Assembly: GCF_900130075.1 (NCBI RefSeq)
Contig: NZ_LT671418.1
Coordinates: forward strand, 186,001 to 250,000
Length of the DNA: 64,000 bases
Direction of reading: 5' to 3'
From: Herminiimonas arsenitoxidans
GTDB lineage: Bacteria > Pseudomonadota > Gammaproteobacteria > Burkholderiales > Burkholderiaceae_D
The notes beneath the pieces are model-generated. The model ran no database searches. It had not been told where the DNA came from and saw nothing but the letters and a program-made list of their open reading frames with translations. Shown here piece after piece: positions 51,180 through 60,541 of this stretch. Position numbers and translations under genes: made by a program. Every line of letters begins with the position of its first letter. The stretch's first letter is position 1.

Positions 51180-51923
51180 ATGAAGAGCAAGATGATTTTC
51201 GGCTTTCACGCCGTCACGGCGCGTTTGCGCCATGAAGCCTCTTCGGTAGAAGAAATTTATATTGACGCGGGTCGTCATGATCAGCGTATGAAGGATTTGA
51301 TACGTGCAGCAGAAGGCGCCAAGGTACGCATCATTCCAGCTGACGATGCACGTCTGAGTAGCATCGTTGGTACGCGTCGCCATCAAGGTGTGGTGGCCAA
51401 GGCTGGCGAATTGTCGCTGGCACGTAACCTGGATGAATTGCTGGATGCTATTGATGGTCCACCTTTACTGTTGGTGCTGGATGGCATTACCGATCCGCAT
51501 AATCTCGGTGCATGCTTGCGTGTAGCCGATGGTGCTGGTGCACATGCTGTGATCGCACCTAAAGACCGTGCAGTCGGTTTAAACGCGACGGCGGCTAAAG
51601 TTGCCAGCGGTGCGGCTGATACCGTTCCCTACATCACAGTAACGAATCTGGCACGCACGCTGCGTGAACTCAAAGAGCGCGACATCATGTTGATCGGTAC
51701 CACCGATGATTCAGAAAAAGGTCTGTACGAAGCTGATTTCTCCGGTCCAGCCGCACTGATCATGGGTTCTGAAGGTGAGGGCATGCGTCGCCTGACGCGC
51801 GAAACATGCGATGTGTTGGTCGGCATCCCAATGTTCGGCTCGGTGGAAAGCCTGAACGTATCCGTGGCTTCTGGCGTTTGCCTGTACGAAGCCCGCAGAC
51901 AGCGGATCGCTACCGGTTCATAG
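51180..51923 (+). CDS. rlmB: 23S rRNA (guanosine-2251-2'-O)-methyltransferase
   Basis: 247 residues of the SPOUT class: substrate-binding N-terminal domain (about 1-80) and the knotted methyltransferase domain with the motifs [15 protein letters not shown] (about 100-114), [10 protein letters not shown] (about 196-205) and the C-terminal [15 protein letters not shown] (about 219-233), whose Asn and Ser/Glu residues form the SAM pocket. It methylates G2251 in the peptidyl-transferase loop. A terminator-like hairpin follows. Confidence 0.96.
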   Translation: MKSKMIFGFHAVTARLRHEASSVEEIYIDAGRHDQRMKDLIRAAEGAKVRIIPADDARLSSIVGTRRHQGVVAKAGELSLARNLDELLDAIDGPPLLLVLDGITDPHNLGACLRVADGAGAHAVIAPKDRAVGLNATAAKVASGAADTVPYITVTNLARTLRELKERDIMLIGTTDDSEKGLYEADFSGPAALIMGSEGEGMRRLTRETCDVLVGIPMFGSVESLNVSVASGVCLYEARRQRIATGS

Positions 51924-51945
51924 TCAACCAGAATAGCCTTGCAAT

Positions 51946-51988
51946 GTGGCGGGTGTTGGGTGAAATACTCAACACCCGCCACGTTTTG
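51946..51988 (+). terminator. terminator after rlmB
   Basis: GTGGCGGGTGTTG (51946-51958) pairs perfectly with CAACACCCGCCAC (51970-51982) across an 11-base loop, then GTTTTG. This is a strong stem with a short T-run. Confidence 0.75.
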
Positions 51989-52043
51989 CTATAACAGGCT
52001 AATATTGTTGTTCGAGCATTTTTCGCATAATCATATTCATTCC

Positions 52044-52787
52044 ATGTTTAGTCGTATTCGAGAAGATATAGCCAATATCATTGCCCGCGATCCCGCTGCG
52101 CGCAATGAATGGGAAGTTATTACCTGCTACCCAGGGTTTCACGCTGTTGTCATGCAACGCTGGGCCAACTGGTTCTGGCTGCATGACCTCAAGTGGCTGG
52201 GGCGGTTTACCTCGCATATTGCACGCTGGTTGACCGGTATTGAAATTCATCCAGGTGCAAAGATCGGGCGTCGTGTATTCATTGACCATGGTTTTGGTGT
52301 GGTGATTGGTGAAACCGCAGAAGTTGGCGACGACTGCACGATCTATCAAGGCGTCACGCTGGGTGGTACCTCCTTGAGTAAAGGCGCGAAGCGCCATCCA
52401 ACTTTAGGCACTGGTGTGATCATCGGTGCTGGTGCGCAAGTGCTGGGTGGTTTTACCGTTGGCGAAGGTGCCAAGGTTGGCTCGAACGCCGTGGTGGTAC
52501 GTGAAGTGCCTGCAGGTGCGACGGCAGTTGGTAATCCGGCACGGATTATCTTGAAGGATAATGCCCGTGATGAAGCGGCCGCACGCATGTTTGCTGCTTA
52601 TGGTGTGACACCTAACGGTGATGATCCTTTGTCCAAGGCCTTGCACGGCTTGATCGATAATGCGGCGACGCAGGAACATCAGATCGAAAAAATACTGGCC
52701 GCTTTGAAATGTGCTGGAATCGATTGCGAAACCTTGATTACCACAGAAAAATTTGATCCCGAAGAGCTGAATAAGCTGGTCGAGTAA
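52044..52787 (+). CDS. cysE: serine O-acetyltransferase
   Basis: I put the start at 52044 (MFSRIREDIANI); the frame is open further upstream, but that part runs through the rlmB terminator. The protein of about 247 residues has a helical N-terminal part and a left-handed hexapeptide beta-helix (about 65-180, with HPGAKIGRRVFIDHGFGVVIGE and the VTLGGTS stretch holding the catalytic His/Asp pair). A C-terminal tail of about 60 residues follows. It makes O-acetylserine for cysteine synthesis. The short form without the long N-terminal domain of E. coli CysE is common in betaproteobacteria. Confidence 0.94.
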   Translation: MFSRIREDIANIIARDPAARNEWEVITCYPGFHAVVMQRWANWFWLHDLKWLGRFTSHIARWLTGIEIHPGAKIGRRVFIDHGFGVVIGETAEVGDDCTIYQGVTLGGTSLSKGAKRHPTLGTGVIIGAGAQVLGGFTVGEGAKVGSNAVVVREVPAGATAVGNPARIILKDNARDEAAARMFAAYGVTPNGDDPLSKALHGLIDNAATQEHQIEKILAALKCAGIDCETLITTEKFDPEELNKLVE

Positions 52788-52797
52788 GCGCTTATAC

Positions 52798-53508
52798 ATG
52801 AATGATGAAGTAACGAATTCCCCATCCCCAGAGTCGCAGGATAACGGACAGCTCATGTTCGATGCCGGCGAAATCCGTGTGTTGGCAGTACTGGCAGAAA
52901 AGGAAGCATTGACGCCGGATGCCTATCCTATGTCCATCAATGCACTGACCAACGGCTGCAATCAATTGACGAGTCGTGATCCGGTGATGGCGCTGACTGA
53001 AGAGGACGTTCAAGGCATTTTGCAACGTCTGATAGAAAGCAAGTTCGTTGCTGAAGTTAATCAGGCAGGCGCGCGTGTCACCAAGTATCAGCACAGACTG
53101 CGCATGAAATGGTCGCTGGAGCAGGATAAATTGGCTGTTCTGACGGTTTTGATGTTGCGTGGGATCCAGACTGCTGGCGAGATTCGTACGCGCTCAGGTC
53201 GCTTGCATGAGTTTGCTGCGATTGCGGATGTGGAAGCAGCGTTGCAATTCCTGATCGATAAATATCCGCCTTTGGTTGCCCGCTTGTCTCGTACACCAGG
53301 AACCAAAGAGGCGCGTTATGCACCGCTGCTATCGGGAGAAGTCTTTCCTGAGTCGAGTGAAACTGCCTCAAGTTCAGCAAGTAGTATGGCAAACAATGTG
53401 AGTCGGCAGGATAGGGTTGCGCAGTTGGAAGCAGAAGTTGCTGCTCTAAGGCAAGAGGTTGCTGCGCTGTCTGCGCAGTTTCAGCAATTCAAACAGCAGT
53501 TTGAATAA
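52798..53508 (+). CDS. YceH family protein (DUF480)
   Basis: 236 residues: tandem winged-helix DUF480 core (about 20-180), with RVLAVLAEKEALTPDAYPMSINALTNGCNQ, the unmistakable family start, and LMLRGIQTAGEIRTRSGRLH. A Ser-rich linker and a C-terminal coiled coil (LEAEVAALRQEVAALSAQFQ, about 208-230) follow. The function of YceH is unknown. It starts 10 bases after cysE and converges with lpxH. Confidence 0.92.
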   Translation: MNDEVTNSPSPESQDNGQLMFDAGEIRVLAVLAEKEALTPDAYPMSINALTNGCNQLTSRDPVMALTEEDVQGILQRLIESKFVAEVNQAGARVTKYQHRLRMKWSLEQDKLAVLTVLMLRGIQTAGEIRTRSGRLHEFAAIADVEAALQFLIDKYPPLVARLSRTPGTKEARYAPLLSGEVFPESSETASSSASSMANNVSRQDRVAQLEAEVAALRQEVAALSAQFQQFKQQFE

Positions 53509-53539
53509 TCAATGACGGGCTTGAAGCCGGGCGCAAAAA

Positions 53540-54358
53540 TTAGTCGCCGACTTCAAGTCCATCCAAGTTAAAACGACGGATTTCTCCAGCCGTATCGATG
53601 GCTAGCCAGTCACCACGTGGCGTGGTGGCATCATCCAGATCCCAATCAGACAGTACATAGCGTACACGCATCTTGCCATCTTCTTGATAGTCATGGCGAG
53701 CAGGTCTGTGTGTGTGACCATGAATCATGGTCGCTGTTGCGGTTTGTTCGAATAGCTCTGCGATCGCAGTCGCGTTGACATCCATGATGTCGTAAGACTT
53801 TTCTCGTTGCGCGGCACGGCTTCCTGCACGCAGATTTTCGATAATTGCTTTGCGTTGAGAGAGCGGCAAGGCGAGAAAATTTTGTTGCCACTCAGCTTGT
53901 CGCACTTGCGCGCGAAACTGCATGTACGCCGCATCATCGGTGCAATACGCATCACCATGTGTGAGCACGATCAAACGACCTGCAATGGTGGTGACAAAGG
54001 GATCGGATAGCAGAGTGATGCCAGTTGTTTCTGCAAATTGTCCGCCGACCAGAAAGTCGCGATTACCTGCGATCCAGAATATGGCTACACCGCTTGCACT
54101 GACCTTCTTTAATTCATTGACGACTTGCTGATTGAATGGATCGGCGATGTCATCATCACCAGCCCATGCTTCGAAGATGTCGCCGAGCAAATACAACTGT
54201 TTTGTTTTCGTAGCTTGATGTTGCAGGAAATCGAAGAATGCCTGCGTGGTACGTGGCATTGCTGCCTGTAAATGCAAATCGGAAATAAAAAGCGCAGCCG
54301 TTTCAGGCTGCGCTTGATTCGTCGAAGCAGAGGATAAAGAGGCGGTCATATCATGCAT
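53540..54358 (-). CDS. lpxH: UDP-2,3-diacylglucosamine diphosphatase LpxH
   Basis: 272 residues of the calcineurin-like metallophosphatase fold, acting in lipid A synthesis. All metal motifs are present: FISDLHL (about 24-30), GDIFEAWAGDDD (about 59-70), GNRDFLVG (about 98-105), THGD (about 133-136) and HGHTHRP (about 212-218). About 22 residues precede the usual family start at LFISDLHL, and this part is encoded across a terminator-like hairpin. ATG at 54358 or 54349 is the start; no start codon exists downstream of the hairpin before the catalytic motif. ppiB lies 26 bases upstream on the same strand. Confidence 0.95.
   Translation of the reverse strand: MHDMTASLSSASTNQAQPETAALFISDLHLQAAMPRTTQAFFDFLQHQATKTKQLYLLGDIFEAWAGDDDIADPFNQQVVNELKKVSASGVAIFWIAGNRDFLVGGQFAETTGITLLSDPFVTTIAGRLIVLTHGDAYCTDDAAYMQFRAQVRQAEWQQNFLALPLSQRKAIIENLRAGSRAAQREKSYDIMDVNATAIAELFEQTATATMIHGHTHRPARHDYQEDGKMRVRYVLSDWDLDDATTPRGDWLAIDTAGEIRRFNLDGLEVGD
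54281..54315 (-). terminator. intrinsic terminator inside the first codons of lpxH
   Basis: On the minus strand AAGCGCAGCC, loop TGAAAC, GGCTGCGCTT, then TTTATTTCC: a perfect 10-base GC-rich stem running into a T-tract. It lies at about codons 15-25 of lpxH, after its start codon and downstream of ppiB. Confidence 0.75.
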
Positions 54359-54384
54359 CGACGATGGCTGTGCGGAAGCGATGC

Positions 54385-54873
54385 TTAGATAACTTCAGCT
54401 TTTTCGATGATCACGTCTTCTACTGGTACGTCGGCAAACATGCCGCTACGTGTTGTTTTGACCGCTTTGATTTTTTCAACGACATCGGTGCCATCGATTA
54501 CTTTGCCGAATACGCAGTAACCCCAGCCATCTTGTCCTGGATAGTCGAGGAAGGTGTTGTTGTTGATGTTGATGAAGAACTGTGCGGAAGCGGAGTGTGG
54601 TGCCGAAGTACGTGCCATAGCCAAGGTGTACACATCGTTTTTGAGGCCGTTCTTGGCTTCATTTTCAACTGGTTCGTTGGTTGGTTTTTGTTTCATGCCT
54701 GGCTCAAAGCCGCCGCCCTGGATCATGAAGCCATCGATTACGCGATGGAAAATGGTGCCAGCGTAGTGGCCCGAATTAACGTAGGCGAGGAAGTTTTCGA
54801 CTGTCTTCGGCGCTTTTTCTGCGTCGAGTTCGATAGTGATGTTGCCGTGATTGGTGGTGAGGAGGACTGCCAT
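54385..54873 (-). CDS. ppiB: cytoplasmic peptidyl-prolyl isomerase, cyclophilin type
   Basis: 162 residues with the cyclophilin core: [29 protein letters not shown] (about 27-55), where the catalytic Arg is in FHRVI, then MARTSAPHSASAQFFIN (about 88-104) and the WGYCVFGKV strand. There is no signal peptide, so it stays in the cytoplasm. An AAGGA site precedes the ATG. It lies 44 bases downstream of a second, exported cyclophilin, and the two genes are clearly paralogous. Confidence 0.95.
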   Translation of the reverse strand: MAVLLTTNHGNITIELDAEKAPKTVENFLAYVNSGHYAGTIFHRVIDGFMIQGGGFEPGMKQKPTNEPVENEAKNGLKNDVYTLAMARTSAPHSASAQFFININNNTFLDYPGQDGWGYCVFGKVIDGTDVVEKIKAVKTTRSGMFADVPVEDVIIEKAEVI

Positions 54874-54917
54874 ATTATTCCTTGATAAATGTAGGGTGAT
54901 AAAAACGGTGATGAAAA

Positions 54918-55496
54918 TTAATTAACGATAGAAGCAGATTCAATGATCACTGGTGTGGTCGGTACGTTTTGATGGCCGCCGCGATTGCCGGTGCTGACGT
55001 TCTTGATCTTGTCGACGACTTCGGTGCCTTTGATGACTTTGCCAAAGACCGCATAACCCCAACCATCACGGCTAGGATAGTTCAGCATGCTGTTGTTGGC
55101 GGTGTTGATAAAGAATTGTGCGGTTGCCGAGTGCGGTGAGCTGGTACGTGCCATCGCAATCGTATAGATGTCATTCTTCAGACCATTCGCTGCTTCGTTC
55201 TGGATAGGCGCACGTGTCGCTTTTTCTTTCATGTCTTTATCGAAGCCGCCGCCTTGGATCATGAAGCCATCGATCACACGGTGGAAAATGGTGCCATTGT
55301 ACTGGCCGCTTTTTACATACTGTACAAAGTTCTCTACTGATTTCGGTGCTTTTTCCTGATTCAGTTCCAGCACGATATCGCCCATATTTGTTTTCAATAA
55401 TACTTGTGGTGCATCTGCTGCATGTGCAAGTTGCAACATGCCTGACAGTGATATTGCTGCAACCATAGTCATGGCTTGGCGACGGGAAAATTTCAT
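54918..55496 (-). CDS. ppiA: periplasmic peptidyl-prolyl isomerase, cyclophilin type
   Basis: 192 residues with a signal peptide (about 1-26, ending [14 protein letters not shown], cleavage after AHA likely) and a full cyclophilin domain: [23 protein letters not shown] (about 60-82), [17 protein letters not shown] (about 121-137) and WGYAVFGKV. It accelerates proline isomerisation in exported proteins. The tandem with ppiB, about 60% alike by eye, points to an old duplication in which one copy carries an export signal. Confidence 0.95.
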   Translation of the reverse strand: MKFSRRQAMTMVAAISLSGMLQLAHAADAPQVLLKTNMGDIVLELNQEKAPKSVENFVQYVKSGQYNGTIFHRVIDGFMIQGGGFDKDMKEKATRAPIQNEAANGLKNDIYTIAMARTSSPHSATAQFFINTANNSMLNYPSRDGWGYAVFGKVIKGTEVVDKIKNVSTGNRGGHQNVPTTPVIIESASIVN

Positions 55497-55809
55497 TCGA
55501 GCTTCTTTCGTTTAAATGAAGATGAGTAGTTTGCAGCGTACGGAACATCATTCATGATAATGATGATGAATTAATATTCAATCCCTAGTCTGGTTGCGTG
55601 ATCGTGCGCACTGTCATATTATGCCGTCCCGCTTGCGGCTTAGTTATAGATGTTTCTTGAATTTTGTGCCGATTTTATCGAAGCTGGGAAACGTAAAAAT
55701 AAAAATCGATACGCCACTGACTGTTGCTTCGATAACAAATTTGGTCGGCGGTTACGCTTTTTATCAATGCTATACTGCCGCGAAAACGTGCATTTTATCA
55801 AAAAGAAGT
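55497..55809. other. intergenic region between ppiA and the cysS leader
   Basis: The gap holds the leftward ppiA promoter region and the extended -10 promoter for cysS. An open frame of 88 codons (55594-55860) runs through it but lacks a ribosome-binding site and any recognisable protein features except its last 16 codons, described separately. Confidence 0.5.
55768..55776 (+). promoter_or_regulatory. extended -10 promoter candidate for cysS
   Basis: TGC directly before TATACT gives the TGn-TATAAT extended -10 form. The transcript would start near 55783, 27 bases before a short leader ORF and about 140 bases before cysS. The -35 region is weak. Confidence 0.55.
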
Positions 55810-55860
55810 ATGACTAAGTGTTTTGGCGGCGTCGCCGTAGCTGCGACCCGGAGTTGCTGA
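55810..55860 (+). CDS. possible cysteine-containing leader peptide ahead of cysS
   Basis: A 16-codon [19 protein letters not shown], begins 7 bases after an AAAGAAG-like site and 34 bases after the TATACT promoter element. Two of 16 codons are Cys, and the last one (TGC) stands directly before the stop TGA, which overlaps the ATG of a further 11-codon ORF (55860-55895). A leader with Cys codons before cysteinyl-tRNA synthetase would suit translation-dependent control. No clear terminator or antiterminator pair follows, so this is tentative. Confidence 0.3.
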   Translation: MTKCFGGVAVAATRSC

Positions 55861-55924
55861 TGCGTGTAAATGGCGATGCGCAGCCAGTCTTGTGACAAAT
55901 CTTAGCCGAAACAGACAACCATTC

Positions 55925-57319
55925 ATGAGTGCCCTGAAGATCTACAATACGCTGGCGCGTGAGAAGCAGCCGTTTACTCCTATTGAACCGGGCAAAGTCC
56001 GCATGTATGTGTGCGGGATGACGGTATATGACTATTGTCATATCGGACACGCACGCGTGATGGTGGTGTTCGACTTGGTGCAACGCTGGTTGCGTGCTTC
56101 GAACTACGAAGTGACTTATGTTCGCAACATCACCGACATTGATGACAAGATCATCAAGCGTGCCGCCGAAAACGGCGTTTCCATTTCTGCGCTGACACAG
56201 CGTTTCATCGACGCGATGGATGAAGATGCTGTAGCTCTGGGCGTACAGAAACCAGATCACGAACCACGCGCAACCAATTATGTGCCACAGATGCTGGGCC
56301 TGATTGAAGCCTTGGAACGTAACGGTCTCGCTTATAAATCATCTGATGGTGATGTGAACTATTCAGTCCGTGACTTTCCCGGTTACGGCAAACTGTCGGG
56401 CAAATCGCTGGATGATTTGCGCGCCGGTGAGCGCGTCGATGTGAATACCGGCAAGCGCGATCCGTTGGATTTCGTCTTGTGGAAGTCATCGAAAGAATCT
56501 GAACCGGAAGAAGTGAAGTGGTCTTCCAAGTGGGGCAGTGGCCGTCCGGGCTGGCATATCGAGTGCTCGGCCATGGCGTGTGAATTGCTGGGCGAACAAT
56601 TTGATATTCACGGCGGTGGTGCCGATCTGCAATTCCCGCATCACGAGAATGAAATTGCCCAGTCCGAAGGTGCGAACCAGCATACCTTCGTCAACTACTG
56701 GATGCACAACGGCTTTGTGCGTGTCGATAATGAAAAGATGTCGAAATCGCTGGGCAACTTTTTCACCATCCGCGAAGTATTAGCAAAATACGATTCCGAA
56801 GTCGTGCGCTTCTTTATCCTGCGCGCGCATTACCGCAGTCAGCTCAATTATTCCGATGCGCATCTGGATGATGCACGCAATGCACTGACGCGTATGTATA
56901 CCGCGCTCAAGGATGTAGTGTCGGATAATTCACCGCTGGATATGACGGAAGCGCATGCAGTGCGCTTTGCGGAAGCAATGAATGACGATTTCAATACACC
57001 ACTGGCGGTTGCCGTGTTGTTTGAATTGGCAAATGAAATCAATAAAACAAAATCACCTGCTTTGGCGCGCCAACTGGTCGGACTCGCTGGTATAGTCGGT
57101 CTCTTGCAGCGCCCGGCCCAGCAATTTTTGCATGCCGGACTGGCCAATGAGGATGGTGGCGATATGGAAACATTTGTCATCGAGCAAATTGCCGCACGCG
57201 TCAATGCAAAAAAAGCAAAGAATTTTGCCGAAGCGGATCGCATTCGTGCCGAACTGCTGGAAAAAGGCATCATCCTGGAAGATAAACCGGGTGGAGTGAC
57301 TGAATGGCGAAGGGCTTGA
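55925..57319 (+). CDS. cysS: cysteinyl-tRNA synthetase
   Basis: 464 residues from the ATG at 55925 ([15 protein letters not shown]); the frame is open for 11 more codons, but these lack a site. It is a class I synthetase with HIGH as HIGHAR (about 38-43) and KMSKS as KMSKSLGNF (about 270-278). The zinc ligands are the Cys in [13 protein letters not shown] (Cys at about 30) and, further on, ECSAM and the HHENE stretch. The ribosome-binding site is weak, which makes coupling to the upstream short ORFs conceivable. The next gene starts 5 bases after the stop. Confidence 0.97.
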   Translation: MSALKIYNTLAREKQPFTPIEPGKVRMYVCGMTVYDYCHIGHARVMVVFDLVQRWLRASNYEVTYVRNITDIDDKIIKRAAENGVSISALTQRFIDAMDEDAVALGVQKPDHEPRATNYVPQMLGLIEALERNGLAYKSSDGDVNYSVRDFPGYGKLSGKSLDDLRAGERVDVNTGKRDPLDFVLWKSSKESEPEEVKWSSKWGSGRPGWHIECSAMACELLGEQFDIHGGGADLQFPHHENEIAQSEGANQHTFVNYWMHNGFVRVDNEKMSKSLGNFFTIREVLAKYDSEVVRFFILRAHYRSQLNYSDAHLDDARNALTRMYTALKDVVSDNSPLDMTEAHAVRFAEAMNDDFNTPLAVAVLFELANEINKTKSPALARQLVGLAGIVGLLQRPAQQFLHAGLANEDGGDMETFVIEQIAARVNAKKAKNFAEADRIRAELLEKGIILEDKPGGVTEWRRA

Positions 57320-57323
57320 TCTG

Positions 57324-57971
57324 ATGGGGAAAACGATTTCCACTGAAGAAATGCGTATCCTGCCAGTCTACTGGGAGGATGCCAAGGTCGAGCTGATGAA
57401 GCGCGACCGTATTATGCGCAAGCTGATCCCGCAGTTTGGCGATTTGCATCTGGTTAGCCGAGGTGAGCCATTTTCCACATTGGCACGTTCTATCATAGGG
57501 CAACAAATTTCGACAAAAGCAGCCGACTCGGTCTGGCAGCGTTTCCTGGAAGTTTGTCCAAAATGCACGCCGGCGCAGGTTATCAAGGCTGGTGACAAGC
57601 TGGCAACTTGTGGCTTATCCAAGCGTAAAGCAGAGTATATTTTCGATCTGGCCGACCATTTCAAGGCAAAACGTGTCAATTATGACAAGTGGGCCGAGAT
57701 GGAAGATGAAGACGTTATCGCAGAGTTAATTCAAATTCGCGGTATCGGACGCTGGACAGCGGAGATGTTTTTGATATTTAATCTGCTCCGACCGAATATT
57801 TTGCCGCTGGACGACCTTGGTCTGCTGGCTGGCATTAGCCTTAACTATTTTTCTGGCGAGCCAGTTTCTCGTAGCGATGCGCGAGAAGTTGCCGCCAACT
57901 GGGAGCCTTACCGTACTGTTGCGACCTGGTATTTATGGCGCAGTCTGGACTCGGTAGCGGCAACAAACTAG
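57324..57971 (+). CDS. DNA-3-methyladenine glycosylase (AlkA/HhH-GPD type)
   Basis: 215 residues of the HhH-GPD superfamily. The helix-hairpin-helix is LIQIRGIGRWTAEMFLIF (about 133-150), and the catalytic Asp lies in LPLDDLGLL (about 158-166). An SIIGQQISTKAADSVWQRF segment (about 50-69) is the usual front helix of the family. There is no FCL-type Fe-S cluster at the C terminus. It should excise alkylated purines in base-excision repair. It is embedded between cysS and accA, a common order in Burkholderiales. Confidence 0.92.
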   Translation: MGKTISTEEMRILPVYWEDAKVELMKRDRIMRKLIPQFGDLHLVSRGEPFSTLARSIIGQQISTKAADSVWQRFLEVCPKCTPAQVIKAGDKLATCGLSKRKAEYIFDLADHFKAKRVNYDKWAEMEDEDVIAELIQIRGIGRWTAEMFLIFNLLRPNILPLDDLGLLAGISLNYFSGEPVSRSDAREVAANWEPYRTVATWYLWRSLDSVAATN

Positions 57972-58016
57972 GTAGAGATACGAAATCCACCGCGTGTTGA
58001 ATCAAAAGGGTGCACG

Positions 58017-58991
58017 ATGAGTAAAACGACTTTCCTCGGCTTTGAACAGCCGATTGCAGAACTCGATTCCAAGATCGAAGAGCTGCGCTTTGTACAAGAT
58101 GACTCTGCAGTTGATATCTCGGAAGAGATAGATCGTCTGTCGAAGAAGAGCCAGCAACTGACCAAGGATATCTACGCCAAGCTTACGCCGTGGCAAGTGT
58201 CCCAGATTGCACGTCATCCACAACGTCCATACACCATGGATTATGTGAATGAAATCTTCACCGACTTCCACGAATTGCACGGCGACCGCAGCTATGCGGA
58301 CGATCTGTCCATCGTCGGTGGTCTGGCGCGCTTCAATGGCATGCCATGTATGGTCATTGGTCATCAAAAAGGTCGAGATACTAAAGAGCGCAGCATGCGT
58401 AACTTCGGTATGCCGAAACCAGAGGGCTATCGTAAGGCGATGCGTCTGATGAAGCTGGCCGAGAAATTCGGTCTGCCAGTATTCACTTTTGTCGATACGC
58501 CAGGTGCTTTCCCAGGTATTGATGCTGAAGAGCGCGGACAGTCGGAAGCGATTGGCCACAATCTGTACGTCATGGCCGAATTGAAAGTACCGCTGATTGC
58601 AACCATCATCGGCGAAGGCGGCTCCGGCGGCGCGCTGGCGATTGCAGTCGGCGATGCGGTCTTGATGCTGCAATACTCGACTTATTCGGTGATCTCGCCA
58701 GAAGGTTGTGCATCGATTCTGTGGAAGTCTGCAGAACGCGCATCTGATGCTGCGGAAGCTTTAGGCTTGACTGCGCATCGTTTGAAAGCAATGGGCTTGA
58801 TTGACAAGATCATTAATGAACCTTTGGGTGGTGCACATCGCGATCCTAAGCAGATGGCTGCATTGGTCAAGCGTGCATTGGCTGATACCGTGCGTCAATT
58901 CCAAGGTGTGAAAACCAAGGACCTCTTGGCAGCACGCCATGAAAAATTGATGAGCTACGGTAAATTCAAAGAGCTCAACACACCGGAATGA
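58017..58991 (+). CDS. accA: acetyl-CoA carboxylase carboxyltransferase subunit alpha
   Basis: 324 residues, normal length. It forms with AccD the carboxyltransferase that makes malonyl-CoA for fatty acid synthesis. The crotonase-like core shows [21 protein letters not shown] (about 160-180) and the oxyanion-hole glycines in [12 protein letters not shown] (about 198-209). An AAAAGGG site precedes the ATG by 6 bases. accD is elsewhere. tilS follows directly, the typical accA-tilS pair. Confidence 0.98.
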   Translation: MSKTTFLGFEQPIAELDSKIEELRFVQDDSAVDISEEIDRLSKKSQQLTKDIYAKLTPWQVSQIARHPQRPYTMDYVNEIFTDFHELHGDRSYADDLSIVGGLARFNGMPCMVIGHQKGRDTKERSMRNFGMPKPEGYRKAMRLMKLAEKFGLPVFTFVDTPGAFPGIDAEERGQSEAIGHNLYVMAELKVPLIATIIGEGGSGGALAIAVGDAVLMLQYSTYSVISPEGCASILWKSAERASDAAEALGLTAHRLKAMGLIDKIINEPLGGAHRDPKQMAALVKRALADTVRQFQGVKTKDLLAARHEKLMSYGKFKELNTPE

Positions 58992-58994
58992 TGC

Positions 58995-60392
58995 GTGACG
59001 AATAAAGAAACTGCGTCTATGCAAGGTGAATTTGAACGCGCGTTAGGGGAGATCCGGACGCGCGTTTCTCTTTCCGGCGTTGCCATACCGAAAATTGCAG
59101 TTGCCTATAGCGGCGGATTGGATTCCGCAGCGCTACTGCATTTGTTGCATGCGTATGCGCAGTCGCAGCAGATAGAAATTTTTGCCTTCCATGTTCATCA
59201 TGGTTTGAGTCCAAATGCCGATCACTGGCTGGCGCATTGTCAGCAACAGTGTGCAGCATTAGGCATTAGCTTTGATGCGCGCAAGGTGCAAATTGGTAAG
59301 AAAGAAAAAAACGGCATCGAAGAAGCTGCAAGGCTAAGTCGCTACGCTGCTTTGGGTGAGATGTGCAGTGCACACGAAGTTCCCTTGCTGTTGACTGCAC
59401 ATCATCAGGATGACCAAGCAGAAACGGTATTGCTGCAATTGTTGCGTGGTTCTGGTGTAGCTGGCTTATCCGGTATGGATAGTGCGAATCATGCAGCGGA
59501 TTTATTGAGTAATGCCAGTTTGCTGATGGGGCGTCCTCTGCTGCAGGTAGCGCGTCTGGATTTGCAGGCATACGTTACAGCTCATGCAATCCAGTTTGTC
59601 GAAGATGAATCGAATCTCGATCCTCGCTATGCACGTAATGCTTTGCGTCATCAGGTGATGCCAACTTTGGAACAGCATTTTCCTGGTTTTCAGCAACGTT
59701 TTGCGCGAACCGCGCAGCATGCGCAATCGGCGCAGCGTTTGTTGATCGAATTGGCAGCACAGGATTTGCACATCTGTTTGGATGGCGAGTGCCTTGATAT
59801 CTCCAAATTAAAACAGTTCAGCTCAGATCGTATCGATAACATGTTGCGCTACTGGTTCGGTTCGCGCGGTGTACGCATGCCATCGACTTCCTGGCTCAAT
59901 GAAATGCGCTCGCAATTACTGGAAGCCAAACATGATGCGCAGTTGTGCGTCACACATGCAGACTGTCATATTCGACGGCATCGTGATTTGGTGTTCATCA
60001 CGCCGAAACTTGCTCCAGCAATGCTGGAGCAAGTGCCGCTGGCTTTTCGCTGGAACGGCGAAGCGGAGATGCACTTTGCCGAATTCGGCGGCACCATGTT
60101 CTTCGAAACAGCAGAGCAGGGCATAGCAGCAGAGTGGTTGAGTGCGCAAGCGTTGACGATACAGTTGCGCAGCGGTGGAGAGCGTTTGAAACCGGCCTGG
60201 AATCGTCCGACCAAAAGTTTGAAATACCACTATCAAGCTTGTGACGTTCCTGCATGGGAACGCGAACGTTTGCCGCTGATTTTTGCAGACAAGCAATTGC
60301 TATTTGCTGCGGGAATTGGCATGGACTGCCATCAACTTAGTACCGAGACTGGTGCCCACATTCAATTGCGTTGGCAATTCGATCAGAGATAA
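58995..60392 (+). CDS. tilS: tRNA(Ile)-lysidine synthetase
   Basis: 465 residues with a GTG start 3 bases after accA; ATG at 59019 is an alternative. The PP-loop motif is VAYSGGLDSAALLHLL (about 36-51), followed by HVHHGLSPNADHW and the AHHQDDQAETVLLQLLRGSG segment (about 134-153). The C-terminal TilS substrate domains (about 250-460) include LRSGGERLKP. It converts C34 of tRNA-Ile(CAU) to lysidine, so that AUA is read as isoleucine. A long hairpin lies in the gap to lysC. Confidence 0.95.
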   Translation: MTNKETASMQGEFERALGEIRTRVSLSGVAIPKIAVAYSGGLDSAALLHLLHAYAQSQQIEIFAFHVHHGLSPNADHWLAHCQQQCAALGISFDARKVQIGKKEKNGIEEAARLSRYAALGEMCSAHEVPLLLTAHHQDDQAETVLLQLLRGSGVAGLSGMDSANHAADLLSNASLLMGRPLLQVARLDLQAYVTAHAIQFVEDESNLDPRYARNALRHQVMPTLEQHFPGFQQRFARTAQHAQSAQRLLIELAAQDLHICLDGECLDISKLKQFSSDRIDNMLRYWFGSRGVRMPSTSWLNEMRSQLLEAKHDAQLCVTHADCHIRRHRDLVFITPKLAPAMLEQVPLAFRWNGEAEMHFAEFGGTMFFETAEQGIAAEWLSAQALTIQLRSGGERLKPAWNRPTKSLKYHYQACDVPAWERERLPLIFADKQLLFAAGIGMDCHQLSTETGAHIQLRWQFDQR

Positions 60393-60400
60393 TTGTGTTT

Positions 60401-60444
60401 CATCATCGTATTCTGGCTGTTTTGATAAGCAGAATGCGATGATG
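60401..60444 (+). repeat. long hairpin between tilS and lysC
   Basis: CATCATCGTATTCTG (60401-60415) pairs with CAGAATGCGATGATG (60430-60444): 15 base pairs with one G-T wobble and a 14-base loop. No T-tract follows. It may mark the end of the accA-tilS mRNA or an operator-like structure ahead of lysC. Confidence 0.6.
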
Positions 60445-60541
60445 TAGCCGTCCTGTACTTGTCATTCTGCGCTGTAAGCTGTAAAGTCGAGGGTTGATTT
60501 TTAACGCTTTTTTCATTTTTCAAGCGCTCTCCGCTACCCTT

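Noticed and set aside
54385..55496. Recent duplication of the cyclophilin genes
   Set aside because: The two copies share motifs, but have diverged throughout and differ by a signal peptide, so the duplication is old and common in proteobacteria.
55594..55809. Front part of an 88-codon ORF upstream of cysS
   Set aside because: No ribosome-binding site, atypical composition, and it begins upstream of the apparent promoter; only its last 16 codons are plausible.
60393..60541. Lysine riboswitch before lysC
   Set aside because: The gap of about 150 bases contains a single long hairpin and no sign of the five-helix lysine aptamer.
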